Shown here piece after piece: positions 44,601 through 57,141 of a stretch of 64,000 nt of DNA. Position 1 is the first letter of the stretch; each line of letters starts with the position of its first letter. The stretch is taken from NCBI GenBank assembly GCA_934045905.1, contig OW203765.1:19903409-19967408 (forward strand), read 5' to 3'. A program made the position numbers and the translations under genes. This DNA is from Leuctra nigra. Its lineage: Eukaryota; Arthropoda; Insecta; Plecoptera; Leuctridae. The notes under the pieces were generated by a model. That model saw only the letters and a list, made by a program, of their open reading frames with translations, searched no databases and had not been told where the DNA came from.

Positions 44601-47460
44601 ACATCAAACTTGCTTTGAGTCGAATTGTCTGCACTTTCAAGGGTAAACTAAATTGGTGTTCTTGTTTACCGTGTTATGAATCATGTGTGCCCTTTTGAGT
44701 CATGTAGCACTAAAAACATTCCTTCGGTACATACCTAACACATAACACATATAACACATACACATTGGTACATACACATACCTTACGAATCCGAAAATTG
44801 TAAATTCAAAATGGTATTACTTTTTAAGTTATCTATTTTTATTCAAAAAAATAGATAAAGCAGTTTAAAATATTCTGCATAAAATGTATATATTTCATGA
44901 TAAAAAGAATAGCTCCAAACTTGTGTTGAAAACGACAATAAATACAAATGAATTTCGTCTCAATTCTCGGTTCAGTCGACTAAGATAAAAGATCTTCCAG
45001 AAAGAAAGTCACAACGTCGCAGTTTCCGTCAAACACATGCACAACGTGAATCCGCCGCGTTGGTAATCCGTCATTATATTCACATCCTAGTACCACATTA
45101 TCCCCAGCTTCTTTGATCTCTTTTTAGTGCTTTTTTGACGAAATATCTGAGCTTTCTGTCGAAATGCTTACTCAACTCCTCCCGCGCCTTTGGCACTCGA
45201 AGCCTACTTGGCTTATAGCCCCCCCCCCACCCGTTGATAGTGGATAAAACACCATATATCGACTTTTTAGAAGCTTTTATCTGAAAACCTGATAAAAGAA
45301 GTCAGATTTAGAAGTGTACTTCTATTCGTAGAAATGACTCCCTTTGGCGCAGTTCAGCCCGTGTTGTTACGTCATTCAAGTAGAGCTTTGAGCTAGCTTT
45401 AAGTTGTTTGTTATGAGGACATTTTAAAATGAAACTAAGAAAAGTTTAAACTTCAAGAAAAGGCGAAGTAATTGTTTGTAAAGTGTCACTTATTTTGACG
45501 TCTTGTACATGATTCGGTAACTTACTTTAAGGCTTTAAGTTCTGAATTTTTTGTACTCTCTTAAAGATCAAACGACTTATTAGAAGAAAACAAAGCGAAC
45601 ATATTTAGAATAGTAGTACTTTCCGGACAAATTTAAACATTTTGTCACTACTTTTTTATCATCAAACCAACAATTAATAAAATTTAACCCGGATTTTATT
45701 GTCTACTAGATTTTCTTTACAATTACTAACATGATTACTAATATAATTCACAATATATCTGTACGATAGCTATCAGGCGCTTTATCAAGTACGATCGAAC
45801 TTTACAAAATCGTTGAAGGAAAACTGTAAAATGTTCACAAAATGTTAACCAGCTCGCCCTGTAAGTGCAGCAATACACCATCCCGATAAGCTATCTGCAC
45901 GATAACCAGTAGTTACTTTACAGTGTCAATAGCGAATGAGCACAAGCAAACACGAGGTTTACCATGCCACTATCAGTTCTGGTTTGCCGGGGTTATGCAG
46001 AATATTACCTAATCATGTTTAATCACGCTTGATTTAAGGTAACGATGGAAATGTGTTAAGAATCTCGAATGACCGACATCCAGTTTCACAAAGTCACAAA
46101 GTCATTGATAGTTCAGGATATTCAAGTACTAATTTCTCATACTAGATACCGCCACAGTCCACATTTCATGTTTTCTTCGGTGAAAAGATTTTCTCATTAG
46201 AGAAGAGCCACGTGCGTGAAGTTATCCCCCCCCCACTCCACCCAGTGAAAGCAGTCCCTCTAAAATTGTCCACATTTAGTGCTGAATTGATGCTAAGAGT
46301 TAGTGCCGTGGATTTTGTAATGAGTGCTGCATTAGTTTCAAACACTTGGCATCTTTACCTTACACGTTAAGGTACTTCTGTAGCATCATCAAACATAATT
46401 TATATGAGTTTGTGATTGAAATTAGATTGACTGTTCTGTTTAAAGTGTATAAAACACGGTTGATCTATTTCTTTTTGAATATTTATAATCATTATGTAAA
46501 CAGATAATTTTAAATATTTCTAGGATTCATGGTCATCTTTCAGATTTTCAAAAGCCACTGGTCATATGATCATATGATTGGAAGAATTACTTTTATTTAG
46601 GAACCTTTTACTGGATGGACTTATTACGAAAGCAAAAATAGGGTGGCGGTTGGTATACTGCGATTTATAGAGAACAAAATTAAATTGAGGGATACGAATG
46701 TAATATTGAATAACAAAAATTTTGTTATTGTATAACTTATTGAATAATAAACCGAACTTATGGACTCGACGCGTTTGAAAAGTTGTAACATCAGACATTT
46801 TACTTCGTAAGAGATTGCTCATAGGATTTGGTCACTAATGCATTCCTTCATTCAATCCAGTTCATTTTCGTTTTTTTTTTTAATATCAAACGAAACTATA
46901 ACCAAAGTAACAAGTTTAATGATAAAAGCTCCTCTTCCAGCAAAGCACTCAAGCTTCTAGGCCAGTAATCAAAGGTTTTTCCCTCCCCGTGTTTTAATTA
47001 AAATAAAACTCTCCCTTCTTTAAACAGGCGATGTGACGTCATCTGTCAGCGAGCTTCTTGGTTTCCTTCAGTCGGGAAATTGATAATTCTCGCGAAGAAA
47101 AAACACGGCGGAGAATTATTGGAAAACTCGTGGGAAATTAATTTCCCGTTTATCAATATAAAAGAGAAGAAGATGCTAGTCTTTGTACTAGATTGTAAAA
47201 AAACAAAATTGAGAGAATTGTTGTGTAATTTAACCTCGCGACTTCAAAAGGGAGTTAGTTATCAGGAAGTGTTTTCCAGAAGTTGTTGACAGTTCGTAGA
47301 TTATTGAAGATGTTAAATAGAATGAAAAATAATACTGAGTTCATTATATAATATTAAGTAAGTTAGTAAAATTGTTCGTGTGTAAACGGACTCAAGAACT
47401 TTGTAAGTTATTTGTAAAATAATTAGCCAAGAACTAATTGGAGAAATAATTCATCAAGTT
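41666..47460. other. Long AT-rich stretch, no gene seen
   Basis: It contains C-runs near 45220 and 46226, small CpG-bearing patches (45010-45070) and two diverged CCCCTTTCTCTC motif copies (44040, 44475). No exon or clear element ends. Confidence 0.4.
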
Positions 47461-47479
47461 GTAGTTTTGATTTGGTTTA

Positions 47480-47580
47480 TATCTTTTTTTTTATTGCACA
47501 CAATTATACATATATACAATACAATACACATATCTACAAACTATCATAGCCAAAAGGCTAATCTGTGGGAGACAAAATAA
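47480..47580 (-). repeat. Possible retroposon 3' end
   Basis: On the minus strand AGATTAGCCTTTTGGCTATG is followed by TGTATTGTATTG-like units and TGCAATAAAAAAAAAGAT, that is, a polyadenylation signal and an A-run. It could also be the end of an unrecognised transcript. Confidence 0.3.
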
Positions 47581-47994
47581 TAGAATTAAACAATACATCA
47601 TATAGAAACAATACAAATATCATATAAAGTGCGTAAACAATAGAGCAATCAGATTTATCAGTTAGTAATTTGTAAAAAAAAAAAAGTGCATAAATAGAAA
47701 CTGAAAAAATAAAGAAGTAAAATACACAATGAAACAATCCATAATCAAAATTAGGCCGCATGCAATTCAACCACCATTATGGAGCAAAATGATTTTAAAT
47801 TATTGTTGCAATTGTAGTGCATGTATATTTTCTTTGTCAGTTAAATCGTAATAATTCTCTTCATTCGGTTTTTAAAATCATACAAAATATAAATAGACAA
47901 TAAATAAATGTATGTATTTTTTACAATTTATAATTTTTTAATTTACACGTTATAAAGATCTTTAGCCATGTTGAGTGAGAATGAGTGAAAAAGT

Positions 47995-48040
47995 CCACTC
48001 ACTCCACTCCACTCCACTCCACTCCTCTCCACTCTACGTC
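47995..48040 (+). repeat. ACTCC pentanucleotide tandem repeat
   Basis: CACTCCACTCCACTCCACTCC-type units (5 bp) with a few variants. Confidence 0.8.
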
Positions 48041-48984
48041 CACGCGTCAATTTTATAGTGAATTTCACTAATTCACGTTTGCATACTCTACTCTGAACAA
48101 ACCGGACGCTAAAGAGAACGCTTTCGTTGTAATAATTGTCCATCCAAGTGTTTACTCTCTTCACTTCCCTCATTTATTTATTTTATAAACATCCTTTAAA
48201 CACAATGAAATTTCACACAAAAAACCCAATTATAATTGACCGGAGACTTCGCACCGGCGATTCCTTTGTTCAAAAGATAAAAAAACAAACAATCTTCGTT
48301 TCTTTTCCCGGAATATTGGAGTGGAGTTAATTAAAATGTTCGTCTCTCGGCAGATGTTGACTGAAAGTGAATATTCCGCGCATGCGCTTGGACGCATCTG
48401 CGGAGTGACATGGAAAACAATTGAAATTGAAATCTCAGAGATGTGAGAAGTAATGAAGGAGGGCAAATGTTGGGAGTCATTGTCAGTGATAATGAGATGG
48501 GGACTTTCGGGTTGTTTTGTCAAGTTGGTGGAACTTCTTTCACGACGAATATGAAAGCGAAAGAATGAGGAAGTATTGAATCTTCAAGACTTAATATTAG
48601 TCAAAATATAAAATAAAAAATAACATAAATGAAGGATATACCTTTGTAGTACAAATTACATAAATATACTCCAAAGAATTTTGTAAGAACAGAATTAGTT
48701 AGTTAAAAGCTATACAAATTGATAATTGTAATTCTGGATTCAGAAGTATAGTTTATATATCGCAAATTCCCATAAAACTAAAGCACATAGTTTACACGAT
48801 TCATGCTTCATTCAATTGAGTTGGAAGTGGAACTGGTTCAATATGCAATGTAGGTATTGATGTACAAAATTAACTCAATTGTTAATTTTCGAGTCTCGGT
48901 AACATTCATCGAACCAAAAGTAAACATTTCTTTTGAAAGTATAGAATGAAACATTGTGAAGTCAAGATAATATGAAGAGATGTG

Positions 48985-49060
48985 TGTAGTGAAACATATT
49001 CCACCAAACTGGGCTCGAACCCGGGACTTTCACTTGCCGGGCTAATCGTCAATATGAACT
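48985..49060 (-). repeat. tRNA-like SINE fragment
   Basis: On the minus strand AAGTCCCGGGTTCGAGCCC is a good box B/T-arm. The 5' half of a tRNA is not recognisable, so it is probably the head of a decayed SINE. Confidence 0.4.
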
Positions 49061-49092
49061 ATCATTCATTTGCTATAGTTCCATGGATAATC

Positions 49093-49577
49093 CAGTAGTG
49101 TAGCCGAGGGTATACGCGGGTATACATAAAAATTGTTTTTGACCTGTGCGTATACCCATAAATAATTGTTGGGTATAAGCTGTATACAGGTGTATAGGTA
49201 CACCATTTTTCGTATATAAATCATGCCAGTTTAAAAAAAACAGTTGAGGTGTCATAAAGATGTTATTTGATATAGAAAACCAAATATTCCCTTGATTTGT
49301 TAAAGAATACTTAAAAATTTATAAATTTGAATTGTACTTGAAGCATGAAATAACTAATATTGAAGAAAACCGCAAGACATTTCTGGAAAAGTAAAGAAAT
49401 AGGGAAAAATCAAGACTTTTATTGCAGAAAAAAGTTTTTCAAGAAATCTTTACAATGCACCAAAACGAATGACCTTGTGGAAAATTTTCTTGGGAGCTTC
49501 GCCCTCAAATCCCCCTATTTTCCTTCGCGTGTCATGTTTTTGCGTATTCCCATAAATTTTTTATGACTCCCCCACTG
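49093..49577. mobile_element. hAT-like MITE with near-perfect 8-bp TSD
   Basis: GGATAATC (49085-49092) and GGATCATC (49578-49585) match at seven of eight bases. The ends are CAGTAGTGTAGCC and ...CTCCCCCACTG. The interior has repeated GTATAC words. No transposase. Confidence 0.65.
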
Positions 49578-49585
49578 GGATCATC

Positions 49586-51747
49586 TAATCAACATTTAAA
49601 CTTATTATTATAATCTCTAAACCAACTCCATGGTCTCCTTTGATCGCCCAAAACCAACTGTAAAACGGTAGACATTAAACTAACTAAACAAACTGGCTAC
49701 TCTACAAATCGCGTTAGAATTTCACAAATGACAGGCTGTGTAGTTCAACTCAACAGGATCTGTGATGATTTTAACGACAGTGTGTAACAAATACCCCGGC
49801 GGATAGAATGTCTGTCCACTGAAATATTGTCACTTCAGGCGTCCTGACTCTTTTAAGCCAAGCGGGAGCGGACATTTTGTGTAGGGGATTTTCATAAAGC
49901 ACTTCGAATTATAATCAAAGTTTATCAATTTACTGAATAATGGAATTACTATCTCCAGACTGTTGTCGACAATTAAACAAAAGCTCTTTTTACATATTGG
50001 AATTGAAGCTCATTAGTGATTGAGTAAGTAATGATATTGTACATATTATCGATGGTTAAAATACCTTTTATCTCGGACACAAAAGGTCAAACACATTCAC
50101 AACGAATTTACACATTGTATGGAATAGTTGTGTCTCAATTCTAAATCAAACTTGGTGAAAACTGAACAGAAATGCCACCTTGTAACTAGAATTAAAATCG
50201 GGTTAAAATCTGGTTTTTATACTGTGCCGAAGATTCACGATATTTTATACATATTGATTGCAACTTAAAGGCCTAGCTAAATCGACATAACGGCGATGTA
50301 ACGTAAACATTACGGAGACCTAAGAACAAGCTAAAACTAGTTTAAATTCTTACGTTCCGTCACCGTTACGTCAAATGTGGACAGACTAAATTGAACTTCT
50401 CTTATTCAACGTTCACGTTCCGTCCCTTAAGACGACGTCAATTTTAGGTAGACATTTTAGGAGGAATTGTCGATAAAATGTGAAAATTACTAAACATTAA
50501 TTGAAGAAACTTGTATGAAATGACAACTTTGTGGTTTCACTTCACTATATTAGAGGGTTTGTTTGTAGATAATTAATGGTAAACATTACCGCGTATCATA
50601 CGCACCTTGAGAGAAATGGAATACCTATAATCAACGTATAAGGCTCAATTCCTGGGATATTTAAGCATTCATTAATTACAAATAATCAGTTGTCATACAT
50701 CTACTTTGAGGCAGAAAGCTAACAAATGCGGTTACTAACTTTAAAATGAACACTGAAAAGCTATGTAAAAGTGTATTTACCCCAAGAAATGAAGCCTTAT
50801 TATGTGGAGTTTCATCTCTTGTGGTACAGAATGGTATTAGTGGAGAGTCAATAAAAAAGCGCTGCTCTGCAAAGAATGATCCCCAGTCTTCTGACCTCAC
50901 ATTCGAACTCATTATTCAACAGATGTTTTTGTGATAAAAAATAAACGCACCACAATGAGAACGATTGGCTTGTGAATGGCGAATTCCCTCCACTTGACTA
51001 GTCCCATATTCACTCGCCAGACCCCATTCAGCGATACCGTTCAAAAGATTTACATTTCGACTCTACAGGAAAGTCAAAAACAAAATCAAATCAGACGATC
51101 GAACCGAATCAATCATGCTGAACCCGACGCAGCGGATTCCAGACGTCGCCATTAGAGGCGTCGGCGTCGTGCCATTGTCCAGGAAAATCCACGGGAATAA
51201 ATAGATTTAGTGGTAGCAAAAGGGATCAAGGGGACAATGATGCAGCGTACAGTACACAAACAGAGCGACGTTAGGTTCTTTTCTTTGCAGGAGATGGGTA
51301 AGAAAATGTGATGCAGGACATGAAAGAAAGAGCACAAAAGATGTATGAATGCGGTATTGTTAGTTATAAGACGTCCAGTCTTCTGGATAACTCATGACTT
51401 GAGGGAGAAATAAGTGCATAGTTGGTTTTCCTACAGATTTTCAAGCGAAAAACATTTAGGTATTTTAAAAGATGCCGATGTCAACTTTGTACTATAATTG
51501 TCAAGAAAAACTTGGATAAATAAAGTACATACCTACTACTGCTTTTTTGAATTTGTGGTCCTAGCGTCTCTTAATTGTTTTTTGTATTTTCAGTGATTTC
51601 AGTGATTTAAAAAATATCTATACAAAACAAAATCGATTGGATAAATAAACATGGTGGTAATATTCATGTATAATTTTGGGACATATTACAGTCTAAAATT
51701 TTAAGAGATATTGGCAATGGAATTTTTATTTATGGGAAATATGGACA
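49586..51747. other. AT-rich DNA, no gene seen
   Basis: A GC-rich islet at 51110-51180 (GAGGCGTCGGCGTCGTGCC) and a motif copy TCATCTCTTGTGGTAC near 50812 are the only features noticed. Confidence 0.4.
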
Positions 51748-51875
51748 GGGGCCTTATTCTAGATCTTTTGAATTCCCAATGCTGATGAAATTCGATTTCA
51801 TCACAATGTTAATCCTTATGGCCGTGACCTGATTCCATCAGAATGGCATTGTGAAATCTTTCTAGAATATGCCTC
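51748..51875. mobile_element. Small MITE-like inverted repeat
   Basis: GGGGCCTTATTCTAGA and TCTAGAATATGCCTCC, with further pairing inward (ATTTCATCACAATG / CATTGTGAAAT). Target duplication not evident. Confidence 0.5.
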
Positions 51876-52031
51876 CAGATTAGGGCCAGAAAAAGTAACT
51901 CCGGTTATTTTAGAAAACTTATTAATGTAACAATTCATTTGCATTGAAACCGTGATGTATATAAAATATAAAACAAACCTATTGTACTATCTATGAATAC
52001 AATTACTCGTATTTCACTTCAACACCTTTAA

Positions 52032-52260
52032 CTACTGACCAACCAACAGCCGCCACTGGCTCCATGAAAACCATCCGAGCATACCCTTTAAAACCCAGTG
52101 AACCACCCCGGGGCGCACAACCAAGACTGCCCCTGGCCGTCTGCAGGATAGGCAACTTAGCATACCGCTCGCTTGCATGTCCGACGGGTTGCCTACATCA
52201 CGCAGACAAAACCCAACCATGCGGATGCAAATGGACGGGCCAAACGAACAGATGAAAATG
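52032..52260. other. GC-rich block of unknown nature
   Basis: ORFs of about 62 codons are open on both strands (minus product MVGFCLRDVGNPSDMQ...) without recognisable motif. No convincing splice sites bound it. Exon, repeat fragment and islet are all possible. Confidence 0.3.
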
Positions 52261-52924
52261 TTACATAGAAATATAAAATATCAGAGATATTAAAATCCGG
52301 TATTATGTACATGAAAATCGGGCCAATCGAATATCGAAAAATATATAATTGGAACGATTAATTCCATGGAAGGCTTGTATACAAAATTAAACCGTGGATT
52401 ACTGAAAAATGTTTTACTTCTATAGATGAGGTATTTACAATCACGAAGGATATTATTAATAACTGATAAAACATGGAGAGTGTTGGGAAAATTTAGTGAT
52501 TTTATTTGAAACCAGGCTCATTAATTTACTGCTAATGAGGTATACTCTTTCTACTGTACAGTCACTTGCAAAAGTGGATTCTAATATTATCAAGCACCAT
52601 CTATTGTGTCGAATTAACAGTCGTGTTCCGACTTTGTTATGCTTCTTTTGACCCAATCAGTGAAATTACATTACAATGGTCGTGACTATACCTTTGTAAA
52701 TCCAGAAGAACGTATTAAATTGAACACTAAATAAAATGTGAATATGCAATCTTATCATATGACCGTTTTAAGAGTATTATCTTACCCAAGTACAATTAGG
52801 TAGGTACTTACTTCATGTTTTAGTACCGACAATAGGCAACTGAGATAGGATTTTAATACAAGTACATATTATATTTTTGGTGTGGGTATCTATTTCTACC
52901 ACATTTTTGTAACAATTTGACTTA

Positions 52925-53062
52925 GGTCCAGTTTTTCAATACTCTGCTAAAACCAGTAATTAAGTTAACGCAGTCGTTCCAGAAATGTTATTAGTTGTTG
53001 CCATGACAATACCAGTCCTAATCAACCGTTTAAAAGTTAGCAGGGTATTGAAAGACTGGCCC
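52925..53062. mobile_element. PIF/Harbinger-like MITE, family B, copy 3
   Basis: Ends GGTCCAGTTTTTCAATACTC and GGTATTGAAAGACTGGCCC with TTA on both sides (52922-52924 and 53063-53065). Confidence 0.86.
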
Positions 53063-53065
53063 TTA

Positions 53066-56000
53066 CTCTATTTTACATAAAGACCAATCTGCAATTACTT
53101 CTGATATAGCTATCTTTAGGCCAGATAAAGCCAGTTTTTATTTATGTGGCATTAATGATTGATATACATTTTATTATGGATGGACATTTTGATTTCTGTA
53201 GGTCGGTAAGTTCCTGGATAGGAAATGTAAACATAAAATGAAATAAAAGCGTTCATAAAGTTTCGCTGACTTTATTTATCGCTTATTTGTAAACGTCATG
53301 CTAACATGTATTAAAAAAAAACTTCATTAGCTTTTCCAATTATTTACGTAACTTGTAGAGCGTACAAAAACGAAGAGAAATAAATCCCCGTGTAGTAAAA
53401 GCTCGCTGCTTCGGATGAAAGGTGCATACTTCATGCACGATCATATTGCTCGAGCTGAGCATGTGACATGTATACTGCAATAGAAGTCAAGAAGGCAGTG
53501 AAAACCCGTCAAGAGCCAACAGTGGTTGCAGAGAGATTCCATTATTACCAACCATACGAATGTTCCACGGGAAATTGAGATTGGGATGTAAACTAAAGTT
53601 AAAAACAAGCAATATATTGGTATGTTGGGGATACTAAGGTTCGTATTACAATGCTAGGTTCAGAGTGGAAAAGAGAAAATGCTTTCAAAAAGCGTTGCAA
53701 AGCAAATAGTTGTGGAGAAGAGAAAGCAAAATAATCTGGTGTTCCAATATTGTTCAAAAGCAAATAATAATATGTTTTACGTTTGGTCTCAGCTAAATTG
53801 AGCGAAAGATAGTTTATGTACCTTTTGGGTGTATACTCTTATACTGGGTCTCTAAGTTACTCTATACCTTAAAAGCAGAAAGCCCGAAGTCCATTATGTA
53901 ATTTGTGGTTCTCCTTTAAAACTGTATTTGTTGACTTCGTGTCAATTTGAAATAAAGCTTGGGGTCATGATGCAAAAAGTGCAAAGTGAAATCTAGAAAA
54001 TTTATTTCAGGCCCACTGCTTCTGTGTTACAGAACAATAGATTTAAGTACGGGAGTTAAATTTAAAATTATGTTTCCTAGTGTAACATAGACTTGCTGGA
54101 GCTTGCGATGTTGCTGATGTTTACTAGTACTTTATAGGTATTTTTATAGGATTTAGCCTAGACAAATGTAGGGGTTGAAATAATTCCTTGTCTTCTAAAC
54201 ATTCTAAAAAAAACGGTTATTCTAGAATGATTTAGCCAGCGAATTTTACGATCCAAACGTCTCTGAATTGCTGATTGTTCTAGTAGAAGATGCTAGCAAT
54301 TTCCCACTTTTATTGCTTGAAACGATCTTGCTTGGCCAGGTTGCCATTTAATTTCATTTGATTTTATACTCTCGGCAATGTTGCCAGATGAAGACATTTC
54401 ATGGCAAAGTTATGGCAATAAAATAGAGATTGAGCGACGTACATTTCATTAAAGTTATAGCTTGACGTGTTAGATTTCAACTAGCAGTCGTAAATTATTA
54501 TTAAGTTGTGTGGAAAATTGGAAGAAGTAAACAAGTAGTGCTCTGTCTTCCTTTCAGTGACACAAATTTAGGTTACCGTTACTGAAAATAAAACTCTTTC
54601 TTCAAAGGAATCAGACAGAATTCACTTATTTTTAAAAGGATATAGGTAGAATAGTTTCAACATTTTATTCATTGATGTAAAATTGAGAACGAAAATGTTT
54701 TTCAATTAAAATTAATAATTTTGAAATCTCACTGCAGTTGGTGGCAGAAGTAGGATTCTTTAAAAAAAATGTTTTATTTCGTTTTTAATCCAATTTTTAC
54801 TACGACATATTTAAAAAAATTTAATATTGTCTTTCAATTTGACAGAGTGTCCCAAATTAAATTATTTCTTCTTTGAATTACATTTTATAACATGATTTGA
54901 GAGATTTGATAGATTTAGCTTCGTAGATTTAAACTATATCAGTTTTGACATATTTAAATTTACATTGACAGTTGAAAAAAATAACTAGATTTGTGTAATT
55001 GAGCTAATAATAGTTGATTTTATATTAGGTAACAATATGATACCTGAAACTGATGGTTCGAATGTAATAGTAAAACATTGATGATCGATAATAATCAATG
55101 ATTTTAACAGATGTCTTCACTGATACGTTAATAACTACGACGTAATATAATATCTTGATTGATACTGACGTAATGTACGGTAGATATTCCATGATTAAGT
55201 AAAAGTAGCATTGATTAATGAAAAACTAAGCCAAGCCGAAGTTTCCATTATATTCATTGTCAAACAAAGTCAAATTCGAATCGACATAAAAAAACTCACT
55301 TTCACTGGCTGGTAAAAGTAAAATTCCATCACCGTTTCTATTAATAAAATATCAATTTGTCTCTTTCTCATTACGACAACAGAGTCGTCTGTTTCCAGTT
55401 ATTACTTGATCATCAATTTCCCTTAACAACCAATCAACTTTTACTCAAATTGCATGCAATGATAATTAGCCCCCTGAAGTAGCAGCTGATTGAAGTAATA
55501 AACTTCTAATTAGAAAGTTATTGCTTAATTGTTATTTTAAAGAGAAAATTCGGTAGGAAGGAATTTTGCAATATCCTGGCTGGTTGAGTCAATAGTAATT
55601 TTCTCATCAAGATTTTCACAGCTCAACGAATAATGAAATTTTGATTTGATTTGTTCTACGGTGTTTTCGCGCGAGACAATTATTGAAATTAACTTTTCGA
55701 AACCCGCACAAGTTTTGCGACTTCTTTGTTTTGTGCGGTGTCTTGTGTTTGAATACATTGTGTATAATGGAGTTTAATCACGGAATAAAGGATGAGAGAG
55801 ACACTTTGTGGGAGACATTACTGCGGTGATGTCTGCAATTCCATGATGGAAGTCGTTCAAGTGTTCGACGAAGATTTATGGGAAGCTGTGAATTTCACCA
55901 TCATGCTCAAAGCTGCGCTACTTTGATTCCAAATTGAAAATGAGTAGTGAGCTAAAGTGTGCGTTTTTTTAAGTATACAATACTTTTGAAAGGACTTAAA

Positions 56001-56226
56001 TAGCTCACATGTTTTAAAGATGACTACAGAAATCATATTATGGGTAGGTACAACTGGCAAAAGTAACAACGGTATTTGAACGAAACGGATTGACCGCTGG
56101 TCAGGTTCCTTGACAATTATATTATCCTTGTTATAATCAATAAAATCATAGCTTACCAGCTAGAGTTAGATGACGAGTTAGCATAGCCAATTAGATTATT
56201 TCGAATTGTACAATTTTTAGTTTGGC
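53066..56226. other. AT-rich DNA, nothing recognised
   Basis: No exon or element ends. Small ATCGATAATAATCAATGAT-type hairpins near 55085. Confidence 0.4.
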
Positions 56227-56229
56227 TAA

Positions 56230-56376
56230 GGGCCAGTCTTTCAATACTCTGTAAACTTTTAAGCGGTTGGTAAGGACTGTATTGTCATGGCAACAACCAA
56301 TTAAAAGACAGAGTTTTGTACTAACTAACTGTTAACAGCTAATTGAGACTTTAGCAGTGTATTGAAAGACTGGCCC
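56230..56376. mobile_element. PIF/Harbinger-like MITE, family B, copy 4
   Basis: Ends GGGCCAGTCTTTCAATACTC and GTATTGAAAGACTGGCCC, TAA on both sides (56227-56229 and 56377-56379), 147 bp. Confidence 0.88.
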
Positions 56377-56456
56377 TAAGTGTAGGTACATTGTGTATTA
56401 ATAAATAAGACGTTAATAAGACTGGTTAAATGTTAGTGAAAACAAAAAATTTGTAT

Positions 56457-56579
56457 GGCCCATGTTTTACAATACTCTGCTAAAGTCAGTACTTAAGTTT
56501 AAACGGTCAGAATGGCATTGGTTGTTGCCATGGTCCTAATCATCTGTTTAAAATTTGTCAGAGTATTTAAAAACTGACC
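56457..56579. mobile_element. PIF/Harbinger-like MITE, family B, copy 5 (shortened)
   Basis: GGCCCATGTTTTACAATACTC to GAGTATTTAAAAACTGACC, about 80 bases after copy 4. TTA follows; the left flank has changed. Confidence 0.75.
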
Positions 56580-57079
56580 TTAGGTGAAAACTGTATAGGG
56601 TGGAATATACCTAAGGAGTGAAAACTACACTGCACTTTACGGATTTCGGTAAATATTTGTTGATATTCTCTATACATAGATGCGTGTAGCTAAGGATTTA
56701 TTATTTATGAAGGTGATTTAAATGATGATTGTCTTTGAAATAATATATTGAAAGGCAAATTTATTAAAAACGGACTAGAACGAATAAATCTAGTTTTGCA
56801 AACAAAATTTTCAATAAAGTTTATAAAATAACATCTTCCACTAATTTGCTTCATAATAACGGAACAACATTATACACAAATTTGATGAAATTGTGTACAG
56901 GTCTTTACACTCATTTTAAATTGCCTTGGGTCCTAAAACCTTCAAACACAGAATGTTTGTCCTTTCCCAGTTGCTTTTTAAAACACCATTTAAAAATCTT
57001 TACGCTTGGCTACACATCAATTTATATGCCGCATTATAATACATTTTCTAAAAGCCGCCGTCTTAGCTCCACCCGCAAA

Positions 57080-57141
57080 GACACACACACACACACCCAC
57101 ACACACACCCACACACACACCCACACACACACACACACACA
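57080..57141 (+). repeat. (CA)n microsatellite with CACCCA interruptions
   Basis: About 60 bases of CA repeats broken three times by CCCA. The 127-codon ORF across it is spurious. Confidence 0.95.
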
